DNA of 20,081 nt, taken from the NCBI GenBank assembly GCA_905197385.1, contig CAJJYO010000005.1, positions 1 through 20,081 of the forward strand, written 5' to 3'. The notes under the pieces are model-generated. The model worked only from the letters and a program-made list of their open reading frames with translations. It ran no database searches and had not been told where the DNA came from. The stretch comes from an uncultured Collinsella sp. (GTDB lineage: Bacteria; Actinomycetota; Coriobacteriia; Coriobacteriales; Coriobacteriaceae). Shown here one piece after another: positions 1-7,953 of the stretch (position 1 is its first letter; the number at the start of each line of letters is the position of its first letter). Position numbers and translations under genes: made by a program.

Positions 1-890
1 GGGAGCCGTTCTTTAAGATTTACAACGGTCCGTGTACGGAAGATGCCGTTGTCGAAATGGCCAAGGAAGCCCGGGCCGAGTATTGCGACATGGTGGTGGG
101 CATTGGCGGCGGCAAGATGCTCGATATCGCCAAGGCCGTTGCGTTTTATGCCGAGTTGCCGTTGTGTGTATGTCCCACGGCGGCGTCGATGGACGGTCCG
201 TGCAGCGCGATTTCGGTGCTGTATCACGAGGATGGGTCGTTCGACCGCTACCTGATGCTCGAGAAGAATCCAGACTTGGTCGTGGTCGATACCAACGTGG
301 TCGCGGCGGCCCCGCTGCGTATGACGGTCGCTGGTATGGGCGATGCGCTGGCAACGTATTTCGAGGCGCGTTCGTGCGCCGCGGCGCACGGCGCCAACGA
401 GCACGGTGGCGCGCCGGGACACTTGGCCTTGGTTGCGGCTCGTGCCTGCTATGACACACTCATGGAGTGCGGCGTCGCTGCCAAGCGCGATCTCAAAAAG
501 GGCCGTACATCGCCAGCGGTTGAGCGCCTGATCGAGTGCAATATTCTGCTCTCGGGTGTTGGCTTTGAGAGTGGTGGCTTAGCGCTTGCCCATGCCATAG
601 CCAACGGCCTGACGATTCTGCCCGAGTGCAAGGCCATGCATGGTGAGGCCGTGGCATTTGGCCTGGTGGTGCAGCTGCGCCTGGAGCGTGCGCCCGAGCT
701 TGATCAGGTGCTCGAGTTTTGCCAGCGCGTTGGTCTACCGACGACGCTCGCGGAGCTGGGACTTGGCGAGATTTCCGATACCGACCTGATGAGCGTTGCG
801 GATGCGGTCTTTAGAAACGAGCGCAATATGGCCAACGAGCAGGCCAAGGTGACCAGACAAAAGCTCGTGCAGCTCATGTGCGAGGCATAG
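1..890 (+). CDS. Glycerol dehydrogenase-family protein (5' end cut by window)
   Basis: Iron/zinc-containing alcohol dehydrogenase of the glycerol dehydrogenase (GldA) type, which oxidises glycerol or a related polyol with NAD+ in the cytoplasm. The frame is open from base 3, so the gene starts outside the window; about 295 of roughly 360 residues are present. Visible features are the dinucleotide-binding GGGKMLDIAK stretch (bases 105-134), the GMGDALATYFEA segment carrying the family's metal-binding Asp, and two downstream His residues in LALAHAIANGL and KAMHGEAVAFG that match the remaining metal ligands. Cofactor and substrate cannot be fixed from sequence; glycerol-1-phosphate or other polyol dehydrogenases of the same fold are alternatives. 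The gene stands apart from the next one by about 150 bases. Confidence 0.85.
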   Translation, partial: EPFFKIYNGPCTEDAVVEMAKEARAEYCDMVVGIGGGKMLDIAKAVAFYAELPLCVCPTAASMDGPCSAISVLYHEDGSFDRYLMLEKNPDLVVVDTNVVAAAPLRMTVAGMGDALATYFEARSCAAAHGANEHGGAPGHLALVAARACYDTLMECGVAAKRDLKKGRTSPAVERLIECNILLSGVGFESGGLALAHAIANGLTILPECKAMHGEAVAFGLVVQLRLERAPELDQVLEFCQRVGLPTTLAELGLGEISDTDLMSVADAVFRNERNMANEQAKVTRQKLVQLMCEA

Positions 891-921
891 CTTGGCACTT
901 GATTGACCTTGTGCAATCGAG

Positions 922-950
922 GCGGCGATAGGCCATGGGCTATTTGCCGC
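922..950. other. Hairpin after the dehydrogenase gene
   Basis: GCGGC (922-926) can pair with GCCGC (946-950), with an inner ATAG/CTAT pairing. It sits 30 bases after the dehydrogenase stop. There is no T-run after it, so it is at best a weak or factor-assisted terminator. Confidence 0.25.
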
Positions 951-1041
951 AAAGATGCTCCGCGTGTAATTTGCCCGAGGCGTGGGCCGATAGCGTATCA
1001 TTATCTCTTGCTTGTTTGCACTGCTCAGGGAGGGGCCGCGC

Positions 1042-2295
1042 ATGGCGCAGGAACACGATCTGTTTGATGACATTATCGAGATCAGCAAGGGTTTCGACTT
1101 TCTTAAAAACCCGCTTGGCGGCGTGACCGATGCACTCGATCCATCGGCGCCGCAGTGGAATCCTGCCGACTACAAGGAGCGCCCGCGCGGCAACACCATT
1201 CCGTGCTTGACCTGCAAAAACGAAAAGAGCGGCTGCACCGCGTGCATGGACGTGTGCCCGGTCAACGCTATCGAGGTCGAGGAAGACTCCATCGAGATCC
1301 TCGACTCCTGTCGCAAGTGCGGCCTGTGCGCCGCTACTTGCCCGACGGAGGCGATCATCTCTCCGCGCCTTGCACCCAAAAACGTCTACGACGACATTGT
1401 CTCGGCGGCTACGAGCCACGAGACCGCCTACGTTACCTGCACGCGTGCCCTTAAGCGCATGCCGCGCGAAAACGAAGTCGTCGTTGCCTGCGTGGGCGAT
1501 ATTACGGCGGAGACCTGGTTCTCGGTACTGGCCGACTATCCCAACGTGAGTGTGTACCTGCCGTTGGGCGTGTGCGATAAATGCCGCAACACCGGCGGTG
1601 AGGACATTCTTGGCGAGGCGATTGCGAAGGCCGAAGAGTGGTCTGGCACGGGTATGGGCCTAGAGGTCGACCCCAAGAGCCTCAAGTGCCATAAGCGCCG
1701 CGAGTACGAGCGCAAGGAGTACATGGAAAAGATTGCCCGCACCACGGGCCTAACGGTGACCAAGCTCAATCCGGCGACGGCGGCGCTGGCCTCGGTGACG
1801 CAAAAGCTCAAGGCTCATCGCCATCAGATTACCCAGCTCGAGCGTACGCTCAACACCATGTGCGGCACCACGACGACCAAGCGTCGCCGTTCGCTCACGC
1901 ACGGGCGGCAGCTGGTGCTCTCGACGCTGCAGAACCACCCCGAGCTTGCCCAGAATATGCAGGTGAGCACACCGGAATGCGATTTTGACAAGTGCACGTC
2001 ATGCGGCGAGTGCGTCAACGTGTGCCCCACGTTTGCCTGCGATTTGGTGGGAAGCGGTCGCTTTGCACTGGAGTCCACGTATTGCCTAGGTTGCGGAGCC
2101 TGCGTCAAGGTGTGCCCCGAGCATGCGCTCAAGCTGGTCGAGCACGATGCGTCCAATCTGGTCGTTGTCGACCCCGAGGCCGAGGAAAAGGCCGCTCAGA
2201 AGGCCAAGGCCCACGAAGAGGCCCAGAAGGTCAAGGCCGAGGCAAAGGCCAAGCTGGACAAGATGCTCGACCAGGTGGAGAAGCTCGCGGACTAG
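1042..2295 (+). CDS. 4Fe-4S dicluster ferredoxin-like protein, two cluster regions
   Basis: A 417-aa cytoplasmic iron-sulfur protein, presumably an electron carrier or subunit of a redox complex; the exact partner is not recognisable. The N-terminal part has Cys at 55, 58, 65, 68, 72 and then CRKCGLCAATCP (90-101), a two-cluster ferredoxin fold with an altered first motif. Near residues 320-365 a second pair, CTSCGECVNVCP and CLGCGACVKVCP, makes a canonical 2[4Fe-4S] domain. The middle has further Cys (VCDKCRN) and basic stretches; the last 45 residues are an Ala/Lys/Glu-rich helix, probably a coiled coil. ATG 1042 is chosen because CAGGGAGGGG lies just upstream; a TTG at 1012 would place that site inside the gene. 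No oxidoreductase partner lies beside it. Confidence 0.8.
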   Translation: MAQEHDLFDDIIEISKGFDFLKNPLGGVTDALDPSAPQWNPADYKERPRGNTIPCLTCKNEKSGCTACMDVCPVNAIEVEEDSIEILDSCRKCGLCAATCPTEAIISPRLAPKNVYDDIVSAATSHETAYVTCTRALKRMPRENEVVVACVGDITAETWFSVLADYPNVSVYLPLGVCDKCRNTGGEDILGEAIAKAEEWSGTGMGLEVDPKSLKCHKRREYERKEYMEKIARTTGLTVTKLNPATAALASVTQKLKAHRHQITQLERTLNTMCGTTTTKRRRSLTHGRQLVLSTLQNHPELAQNMQVSTPECDFDKCTSCGECVNVCPTFACDLVGSGRFALESTYCLGCGACVKVCPEHALKLVEHDASNLVVVDPEAEEKAAQKAKAHEEAQKVKAEAKAKLDKMLDQVEKLAD

Positions 2296-2322
2296 TCAGC
2301 GAGCTCTATCTCTGCTTCATTT

Positions 2323-2366
2323 GCGCCGCCGCGGTGTCCGGATTCGCCCGGATGCTGCGGCGGCGC
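2323..2366. terminator. Strong GC hairpin between ferredoxin gene and ychF
   Basis: Perfect 10-bp arms GCGCCGCCGC (2323-2332) and GCGGCGGCGC (2357-2366), with a nested TCCGG/CCGGA stem (2337-2341/2348-2352). No U-tract follows; instead comes TATACT (2367-2372), a possible -10 box for ychF. It may end transcription of the upstream gene or be a structured ychF leader or promoter element; terminator is a working label only. Confidence 0.4.
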
Positions 2367-2409
2367 TATACTTATACGGTTTGAAGTACCTGTACCAAAA
2401 GGAGCTGTC

Positions 2410-3486
2410 GTGTCCCTTTCCATCGGTATCGTGGGCCTGCCCAACGTGGGCAAGTCGACGCTGTTCACCGCGCTTACCAAAAAGACCGGCCTTGCCGCCA
2501 ACTACCCGTTTGCCACGATCGACCCCAACGTGGGTATCGTCGACGTGCCCGATAGCCGCTTGCAAAAGCTTGCCGACATCGTTAACCCGGGTCGCATTGT
2601 GCCGGCGACGGTCGAGTTCGTCGACATCGCAGGTCTGGTGAAGGGCGCTAACGAGGGCGAGGGCCTGGGCAACCAGTTCCTGGCCAACATTCGCGAGACC
2701 GACGCCATCTGCGAGGTCGTGCGCTACTTTAAGGACCCCAACGTCATGCGTGAGGTGGGCCGCACGGGCGAGTTCGTCGATCCCGCCGGCGATGCCGACA
2801 CCATCATGACCGAGCTCATCCTGGCCGACATGGGCACGCTCGAGAAGCAGCTGCCTAAGCTCGAGAAGGAGGCCAAGCGCGACAAGGAGCTCATGCCCAA
2901 GTTCGAGGTTGCCAAGCGCCTGCTTGCCTGGCTCAACGAGGGCAAGCGCGCCGCATCCATGGAGATGACCGACGAGGAGCGTGCCGCCGCCAAGGGGCTG
3001 TTCCTGCTCACCATGAAGCCCATCCTGTATGTGGCCAACGTGGACGAGGATATGCTCAACGACGATCTGGCGCCCATCGACGGCGTCAAGCCGCTGCCGA
3101 TCTGCGCCAAGATCGAGGCCGAGCTTTCCGAGCTCGATCCCGAGGACGCCGCCGACTACCTGGAAAGCCTGGGCCTGGAACAGCCCGGTCTGGACGTGCT
3201 CGCGCAGGCGGCCTATAAGCTGCTCGGTCTGCAGTCGTTCTTTACGGCCGGCGAGATGGAGGTCAAGGCCTGGACGGTTCGTCAGGGCGCGACCGCTCCG
3301 CAGGCCGCCGGTGTTATCCATACCGACTTTGAGCGCGGCTTTATTAAGGCCGAGGTCATTGGCTACGACGACTACATCGAGCTCGGCGGCGAGCAGGGCG
3401 CCAAGGCCGCCGGCAAGCTGCGTATTGAGGGCAAGGACTATGTCATGGCCGATGGCGACGTCGTGCACTTCCGCTTTAACGTGTAA
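2410..3486 (+). CDS. ychF: Redox-regulated ribosome-binding ATPase YchF
   Basis: YchF/OLA1, an Obg-related P-loop protein that binds ribosomes and prefers ATP to GTP; in other bacteria it is linked to the oxidative stress response. At 358 aa it matches the family length. It has the P-loop GLPNVGKST (residues 9-17), the family signature [12 protein letters not shown], the G3-like DIAGLVKGA with [10 protein letters not shown] after it, and an altered G4 site (NVDE rather than NKxD) as expected for YchF. A helical insert follows, then a C-terminal TGS domain from about residue 275 to the end. The start is GTG 2410, preceded by AAAAGGAG; no other start fits as well. It is probably transcribed alone or with the small membrane protein 11 bases downstream. 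Confidence 0.96.
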   Translation: MSLSIGIVGLPNVGKSTLFTALTKKTGLAANYPFATIDPNVGIVDVPDSRLQKLADIVNPGRIVPATVEFVDIAGLVKGANEGEGLGNQFLANIRETDAICEVVRYFKDPNVMREVGRTGEFVDPAGDADTIMTELILADMGTLEKQLPKLEKEAKRDKELMPKFEVAKRLLAWLNEGKRAASMEMTDEERAAAKGLFLLTMKPILYVANVDEDMLNDDLAPIDGVKPLPICAKIEAELSELDPEDAADYLESLGLEQPGLDVLAQAAYKLLGLQSFFTAGEMEVKAWTVRQGATAPQAAGVIHTDFERGFIKAEVIGYDDYIELGGEQGAKAAGKLRIEGKDYVMADGDVVHFRFNV

Positions 3487-3497
3487 GGGCGACGCAT

Positions 3498-3881
3498 ATG
3501 TTTAAATACGGCAAAAAAGCTGGGTACATGGGTATTGCGCTGCTCGTACTTGCGGTGATCCCGCTGGTGGTTGCAGCGTGTGTTATCCCCAACATTGGCC
3601 CCGAGGTGGCAACGAAGTTTAACGCCGCCGGCGAGGTGACGCGCTGGGGCAAGAGCTACGAGCTGTTGGCGCTGCCGGTACTCAATCTGCTGCTGAGCGT
3701 GGCGACGTACTTTACGGCGGGACGCCAGGCAAAAAATAATGATGACTCCGCCGCCATGGCGCGCATCGTGTGCGAGCGCTACCTGCGCAACGGTTGCATC
3801 ACGGGTGTGTTCCTCAACGTGATCAACGTTTACTTTATGTACTCGGCGATTACTGGAACGGGCTTTGGCTTTGGTTTCTAG
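3498..3881 (+). CDS. Small membrane protein, DUF1648-like
   Basis: A 127-aa protein with three hydrophobic segments, at about residues 11-31, 53-70 and 95-120, so a polytopic membrane protein. Between the first two is PNIGPEVATKFNAAGEVTRWGKS, which resembles the DUF1648 motif of SdpI-type immunity/transport proteins (P-x-H/K-F-N-x-x-G-x-x-x-RWG); the match is by eye. Function is unknown. It starts 11 bases after the ychF stop with a weak AAGGG site within the gap, suggesting read-through or coupling with ychF. It converges on the gene at 3891. Confidence 0.7.
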   Translation: MFKYGKKAGYMGIALLVLAVIPLVVAACVIPNIGPEVATKFNAAGEVTRWGKSYELLALPVLNLLLSVATYFTAGRQAKNNDDSAAMARIVCERYLRNGCITGVFLNVINVYFMYSAITGTGFGFGF

Positions 3882-3890
3882 CTTGTCCTT

Positions 3891-4280
3891 TTAGGCAACG
3901 AGCCTGCACGCATATTCAATGGCTGCTGCGAGGCCGCCGCTCGATCGTGGTTTAAAGACCATGTCGGCGGCGGCCTCGTTTTCGTATCCGGCGCCGCGAA
4001 GGGCGAGTGCGATACCGGCTTCCAGGAGAAGGGGCAGACCGCGTTGGCTGGTTGCGATCACGGCAGCCTGATTGAGCGAGCAGCTGTGCGCTTGGCATTG
4101 GATGGCAAGTTCACCTTGCGCCGGGCAAGGGACCAGAATGGCGGCGACGCGACTTGATAGCAATGCAAATGCCGTGCGCTCATCGGGCGAAAGGGCTTCT
4201 GCTTCAACGACGACGAGCTTGGGCGGTGCGCTGTTTGTGCGAAGCGTGGCTCGGTACATGCGGACCGAAGAACCCGACAT
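3891..4280 (-). CDS. Protein of unknown function, divergent from XRE regulator
   Basis: A 129-aa protein I do not recognise. It is Ala/Leu-rich with no obvious signal peptide. The middle carries PCPAQGELAIQCQAHSC with three Cys and a His, and the C-terminal half (LLLEAGIALALRGAG, GGLAAAIEYACRLVA) is likely helical. ATG 4280 is chosen because ACAGGAG lies 7 bases upstream of it; an upstream TTG at 4304 would begin inside the palindrome and lacks a ribosome-binding site. It diverges from the HTH gene at 4357 and the two share a short region with a perfect palindrome, so it is probably under that regulator's control. The good start signals argue it is a real gene rather than a chance frame. Confidence 0.6.
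   Translation of the reverse strand: MSGSSVRMYRATLRTNSAPPKLVVVEAEALSPDERTAFALLSSRVAAILVPCPAQGELAIQCQAHSCSLNQAAVIATSQRGLPLLLEAGIALALRGAGYENEAAADMVFKPRSSGGLAAAIEYACRLVA
3930..3983 (+). terminator. Candidate terminator embedded in the convergent gene
   Basis: GAGGCCGCCGC (3930-3940) pairs perfectly with GCGGCGGCCTC (3967-3977), followed by GTTTTC on the + strand. It would end transcription of the membrane-protein gene about 90 bases past its stop, yet lies inside the coding sequence of the opposing gene, where it encodes the AAADMVFKPRSSGGLAA region. The 26-base loop is long, which lowers confidence. Confidence 0.4.
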
Positions 4281-4303
4281 AGAAAACTCCTGTGTATTCG
4301 GCA

Positions 4304-4327
4304 AAACGTAAACTATAGTTTACGTTT
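4304..4327. promoter_or_regulatory. 24-bp perfect palindrome, likely operator over divergent promoters
   Basis: Each half reads AAACGTAAACTA inwards to the centre between 4315 and 4316. The middle contains TATAGT on both strands (4314-4319 on +, 4312-4317 on -), a plausible -10 for each direction, so a bound dimer would block both genes. The leftward gene's ribosome-binding site starts just after the expected start point. The likely binder is the XRE protein encoded next door. Confidence 0.65.
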
Positions 4328-4356
4328 ATGTTCGGCTCCATTTCAAACTCGGCTGC

Positions 4357-4575
4357 ATGGACGAACGTGCGAAACAGATTCTTGGCAGGCGGGTCGAAGA
4401 GACACGCAGGGACCTTGGTATCTCCAAGGTTGATTTTTGTGTGGCGACAGGAATCAGCCGACCCTACCTCGACCGAATCGAAGATGGGACGGCAAATTTC
4501 ACGCTCAAGGTTCTATTTAAGATCGCGCCCGCACTCGGCATGACGGTGTCAGAGCTTCTCGAGGGCATCGAATAG
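4357..4575 (+). CDS. XRE-family HTH transcriptional regulator (72 aa)
   Basis: A single-domain Cro/CI-type DNA-binding protein. LGRRVEETRRDLGISKVDFCVATGISRPYLDRIEDGTANFTLKVLFKIAPALGMTVSELL (in parts) shows the five-helix XRE pattern, with the HTH around residues 20-42 (SKVDFCVATGI, SRPYLDRIE). There is no effector domain, so it probably acts as an autoregulated repressor or activator. ATG 4357 is the only in-frame start before the fold and has no visible Shine-Dalgarno sequence. It diverges from the 129-aa unknown gene across the palindrome and converges on the asparaginase pseudogene with 22 bases between stops. Confidence 0.85.
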   Translation: MDERAKQILGRRVEETRRDLGISKVDFCVATGISRPYLDRIEDGTANFTLKVLFKIAPALGMTVSELLEGIE

Positions 4576-4597
4576 GGGATACCCGTCGACAACTGAA

Positions 4598-5607
4598 TTA
4601 CGCCATCGGGATACGGTCGTGGTTGACTTGGCTGTAGAACAGGCGCTGGATCTCGGCGGCATCGCGTGACTGGCCGAGCGCCCACATGGTTTTGGCCACG
4701 AGCGTCTCGGTGGTCATATCGTCGCCGCGCAAAATACCCGGATGATCGGCGTAAGCTCGGCCGACCTCATAAACACCCAGGTCAAGGCCCTCCTCGGGGA
4801 CCTGCGTGGTCATAACGACGGTGCGACCCGAATCGACCCAGCGGAAAATTGCCTCTTGGAACGAATCGCCGGACTCGCCAAACTCGGGAATACCGCCAAT
4901 GCCAAAGGTCTCAAGAATTACAGCATCGTAGCTATCGGCTAGGGCGTCCAGGATACCCGGGTTCACGCCGGGCGTCAGCTTAAGGACAAATACGCGCGGA
5001 TTGATACTGTCGTAGAAACGCACCGGGCTCTCATTCTGATGAGTGCCGTGAAGCCCGTTGCGCACAATGCGGTCGTTGCGGATGTAGGCAATGGGCGGAT
5101 AGTTGACGCTAATGAACGCGTTAAAGCTCATGGTGCGCTGCTTGCGGGCGCGCGTGCCAGCAATGGCGACGCCGCCAAACACGATCGAAACGTCGTGCGA
5201 ATGCTCGTCGAGCGCATAGAGCAGGCTCTGGTACAGGTTGAGCTTGGCGTCGGTAAGGGGATTCCCGAGGGGTTTTGGCGAGCCGGTGAGCACGATAGGC
5301 TTAGGGCTGTCCTGAATCAGATAGGAAAGCGCCGCCGCGGTGTAGCTCATGGTGTCGGTGCCGTGTAGAATCACGAATCCGTCGTGGTCGGCATAGCCCT
5401 TGACGATGACGTCGCGGATACACATCCAGTCGCTGGGGCGCATGTTGGTGCTGTCGATGTTCATGGGCTGCACGACGTCGAGCTCGCAGAGGAGATCTCG
5501 GGGACGCTCTGGGCGAGCTCCTCACCGGTCAGGGCGGGGGAGAGGCCGTTGCCGTCCTCGGTCGATGCGATGGTGCCGCCCGTGGCGATGAGAAGGATGC
5601 GCTTCAT
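4598..5607 (-). pseudogene. ansA: Type I L-asparaginase with a one-base frameshift
   Basis: Cytoplasmic asparaginase (asparagine to aspartate plus ammonia), about 336 residues if repaired, the usual type I length. From ATG 5607 (AGGA upstream) the first frame reads MKRILLIATGGTIAST, with the nucleophile Thr12, up to SVPEI. It then runs out of frame to a stop near 5461. The rest, from CELDVVQPMNIDSTNM, continues in another frame to the stop at 4598 and holds the second catalytic set, HGTDTM, and the RARKQR Lys. The break lies near 5491-5493 (gag atc tc / ctc tgc gag), equivalent to loss of one base. No classical slippery heptamer is seen. The choices are a true null allele, phase or ribosomal frameshifting, or a sequencing error. 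Family is clear; functional state is not. Confidence 0.85.
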
Positions 5608-5681
5608 GCTGGTATTCCTATCGTATTTGCCGCCGCAGAGGCGGAGTCGTTCGGCAGTATTGTGGCACAGGGCGTCCAATG

Positions 5682-5714
5682 TTCAAACGTATTACATCAT
5701 CTGTAACGTTTGAA
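5682..5714. promoter_or_regulatory. Inverted repeat upstream of asparaginase gene
   Basis: TTCAAACGT (5682-5690) and ACGTTTGAA (5706-5714) form perfect 9-bp arms around a 15-base spacer; TAC/GTA can extend the pairing with one bulge. It lies 75 bases upstream of the asparaginase start in the divergent ansA/guaA spacer, where an operator is expected. Its AAACGT core resembles the 4304-4327 palindrome. Confidence 0.45.
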
Positions 5715-5874
5715 AACACTTCAATTGCCGTCAAACAGGGGCCCAGGTCGTGCGTTTGCCGTGCGCTGATGGCTGCGAGGGGCGAGAAACCCCATATAAC
5801 GTGTACACTATGAAGGCTATTTTCGTTCATTCACGCGGGTGGGCACCGGCTCCCCGCCAACAAGAGGGGGAACC

Positions 5875-7473
5875 ATGGATCAAAAGGCTTCCGCAAAGGT
5901 CCTCGTACTCGACTTTGGTGCGCAGTACGGTCAGCTCATTGCCCGTCGCGTCCGCGACCTCAACGTGTATTCCGAGATTGTCCCCTGCGACATCTCGGCC
6001 GACGAGATTCGCGAGATGAACGCCTCTGCGCTCATCCTTTCCGGCGGTCCGGCTTCCGTGTATGCCGAGGACGCTCCGTCTATAGATCCCGCCATCTTTG
6101 ACCTGGGCCTTCCCGTCCTGGGCTTCTGCTACGGCCATCAGATCACGGCCGTGACGCTCGGCGGCAAGGTCGGCCACTCCGAGGTGGGCGAGTACGGCCG
6201 CGCCACCATCACGCGCACGGCCGGCGCCAAGCTCTTTAACTCCACGCCCATGGAGCAGACCGTGTGGATGAGCCACCGCGACGCCGTTTCCGAGGTGCCC
6301 GAGGGCTTTACCGTTACCGCCAGCACTGACGTGTGCCCGGTTGCCGCCATGGAGTGCGTCGAGCGCAAGATTTTCACCACGCAGTTCCACCCCGAGGTCA
6401 AGCACTCCGAGTATGGTCAGCAGCTGCTGAGCAACTTCCTGTTTGAGATCTGCGGCCTGGAGCCCAACTGGAGCATGGACAACCTGGTCGAGACCATGAC
6501 GGCCGAGTTCCGCGAGAAGGTCGGCGACGACCGCGTGATTCTGGCCCTGTCCGGTGGCGTCGACTCCTCCGTCGTGGCTGCGCTGGGTGCTCGCGCCGTG
6601 GGCAAGCAGATGACCTGCGTGTTCATCAACCACGGCCTGCTGCGCAAGGGCGAGCCTGAGCAGGTGGAGGAGGTCTTCACCAAGCAGTTTGACGTCGACT
6701 TTATCCACGTCCACGCCGAGGACCGTTATGCCGAGCTTCTGGCCGGTGTGACCGAGCCCGAGGAGAAGCGCCGCATCATCGGTACGCAGTTCTGGAAAGA
6801 GTTCTTCGCCGTGGCGCAGCAGCTCGAGACCGATGGCAAGCCGGTCAAGTACCTGGCTCAGGGCACCATCTACCCCGACATCATCGAGTCCGGCGCTCGC
6901 AAGACGGGCGGCAAGACGGCCACCATCAAGAGCCATCACAACCTGATCCCGTTCCCCGAGGGCGTGCACTTCGACCTCATCGAGCCGCTCGACCACTTCT
7001 TTAAGGACGAGGTCCGCGCGCTTGGTCTGGCACTGGGCCTGCCGGGTCACATCGTGTTCCGCCAGCCTTTCCCGGGCCCGGGTCTTGCCATCCGCATCAT
7101 CGGTGCGGTCGACAAGGAGAAACTCGAGATCCTCAAGAACGCCGACGCTATCGTGCGCGAGGAGCTGGATGCCTACAACCAGCGCCTGTTTGAGCAGACC
7201 GGCGAGCGCAACTCCGAGCACAGCTGCTGGCAGTATTTCGCGGTTCTGCCCGACATTAAGTCCGTCGGCGTTATGGGCGACGAGCGCTCCTACCAGCGTC
7301 CGATCATCCTGCGTGCCGTCGAGTCCAGCGATGCCATGACCGCCGACTGGGCCAAACTGCCTTACGACGTCCTGGCCCGCATCTCCGGCCGCATCGTTGC
7401 TGAGGTCCCCGGCGCCAACCGCGTGTGCTACGACATCACGTCTAAGCCGCCCGCGACGATCGAGTGGGAGTAA
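5875..7473 (+). CDS. guaA: GMP synthase (glutamine-hydrolysing)
   Basis: Converts XMP to GMP with ATP and glutamine in purine synthesis. At 532 aa it is standard length. The class I glutamine amidotransferase domain carries the nucleophile Cys85 in GFCYGHQ with His172/Glu174 in FHPEV. The ATP pyrophosphatase domain has the P-loop SGGVDSS from residue 226. The C-terminal dimerisation domain ends in the family-typical KPPATIEWE. ATG 5875 follows AGAGGGGG; a GTG at 5839 is less likely. The leader can fold GCGGG (5835-5839) with CCCGC (5853-5857). I looked for a purine riboswitch upstream and saw none. Its last eight bases, GGGAGTAA, recur downstream, consistent with the 3' end being an integration target. 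Confidence 0.97.
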   Translation: MDQKASAKVLVLDFGAQYGQLIARRVRDLNVYSEIVPCDISADEIREMNASALILSGGPASVYAEDAPSIDPAIFDLGLPVLGFCYGHQITAVTLGGKVGHSEVGEYGRATITRTAGAKLFNSTPMEQTVWMSHRDAVSEVPEGFTVTASTDVCPVAAMECVERKIFTTQFHPEVKHSEYGQQLLSNFLFEICGLEPNWSMDNLVETMTAEFREKVGDDRVILALSGGVDSSVVAALGARAVGKQMTCVFINHGLLRKGEPEQVEEVFTKQFDVDFIHVHAEDRYAELLAGVTEPEEKRRIIGTQFWKEFFAVAQQLETDGKPVKYLAQGTIYPDIIESGARKTGGKTATIKSHHNLIPFPEGVHFDLIEPLDHFFKDEVRALGLALGLPGHIVFRQPFPGPGLAIRIIGAVDKEKLEILKNADAIVREELDAYNQRLFEQTGERNSEHSCWQYFAVLPDIKSVGVMGDERSYQRPIILRAVESSDAMTADWAKLPYDVLARISGRIVAEVPGANRVCYDITSKPPATIEWE

Positions 7474-7587
7474 GCCGATAGGGCTTTGACCTGCACTTTT
7501 GAGTGCCACACTGTGCCGTTGAGTTTCGTTTCGTACGAGAGTCATGGCAAAGCCGCCAGCGACGGCGGTGAGTAAATACGATAATCT

Positions 7588-7626
7588 AGCCTCCGTTCCA
7601 GTGCTGGGACGGAGGCTTTTTCTTTG
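7588..7626 (+). terminator. Rho-independent terminator downstream of guaA
   Basis: A 14-bp stem (7588-7601 with 7604-7617, one G-U pair) formed by AGCCTCCGTTCCAG and CTGGGACGGAGGCT, with a 2-base loop region, followed by TTTTTCTTT. It lies 115 bases after the guaA stop. Confidence 0.85.
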
Positions 7627-7631
7627 CTGTT

Positions 7632-7719
7632 TTACTCCCTTTCACCTGCGATTTCGCCATTTATTCCCCGTGCTTCAAGACAGCAAGGCACGGGGCGGTA
7701 TTCGGAGGAATGGGAGTAA
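7632..7719. repeat. Nested inverted repeat in the noncoding region
   Basis: TTACTCCC (7632-7639) pairs with GGGAGTAA (7712-7719); inside it CCCCGTGC (7666-7673) pairs with GCACGGGG (7688-7695). The result is a two-level hairpin or cruciform. Confidence 0.5.
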
Positions 7720-7764
7720 GGATTTATCCCAAGTGAGTAGACGCGCGGTTTTTGTCCCCGAGGG

Positions 7765-7782
7765 CGAAACGGCGCCGTTTCG
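7765..7782. repeat. 18-bp perfect palindrome
   Basis: CGAAACGGCGCCGTTTCG is its own reverse complement. It is flanked by GGG and CCC that could extend a hairpin with a two-base bulge. It could be a protein-binding site or RNA hairpin; no T-run follows. Confidence 0.5.
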
Positions 7783-7953
7783 GGCCCCGCGAAACTCAAA
7801 TCGAACTCAATAGGCTTTTAGGCGGTCTTCGCATAGCGTTTCCCCAGGTGGTTAATGGGGAGTAAAGAATCTCGCCATCTCAATGAAAACGGGAGTAATC
7901 AGGGGAAATGCCGCGGCGTACTGCCGTGTGCCGCCATGTAAGCCACCGCGTCA

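Noticed and set aside
2317..3468. Long open frame on the - strand opposite ychF (about 380 codons)
   Set aside because: Shadow of ychF with no start signals or known fold.
4328..4543. ATG at 4328 as the start of an alternative rightward gene
   Set aside because: It is in a different frame from the HTH protein and its product has no recognisable fold.
5480..5500. Programmed ribosomal frameshift in the asparaginase gene
   Set aside because: No slippery heptamer or clear downstream structure at the junction, so not claimed; mutation or sequence error is simpler.
5608..5874. Purine (guanine) riboswitch before guaA
   Set aside because: I could not find the three-stem core or its conserved loops; only a small GC hairpin near the start is seen.
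5827..7545. Long open frame on the - strand opposite guaA (about 570 codons)
   Set aside because: It mirrors guaA codon structure in high-GC DNA, is His/Gly/Leu/Asp-rich low-complexity in style, and guaA itself is certain.
7544..7813. 89-codon open frame after guaA
   Set aside because: It runs across the terminator hairpin and repeats and has no ribosome-binding site or domain.
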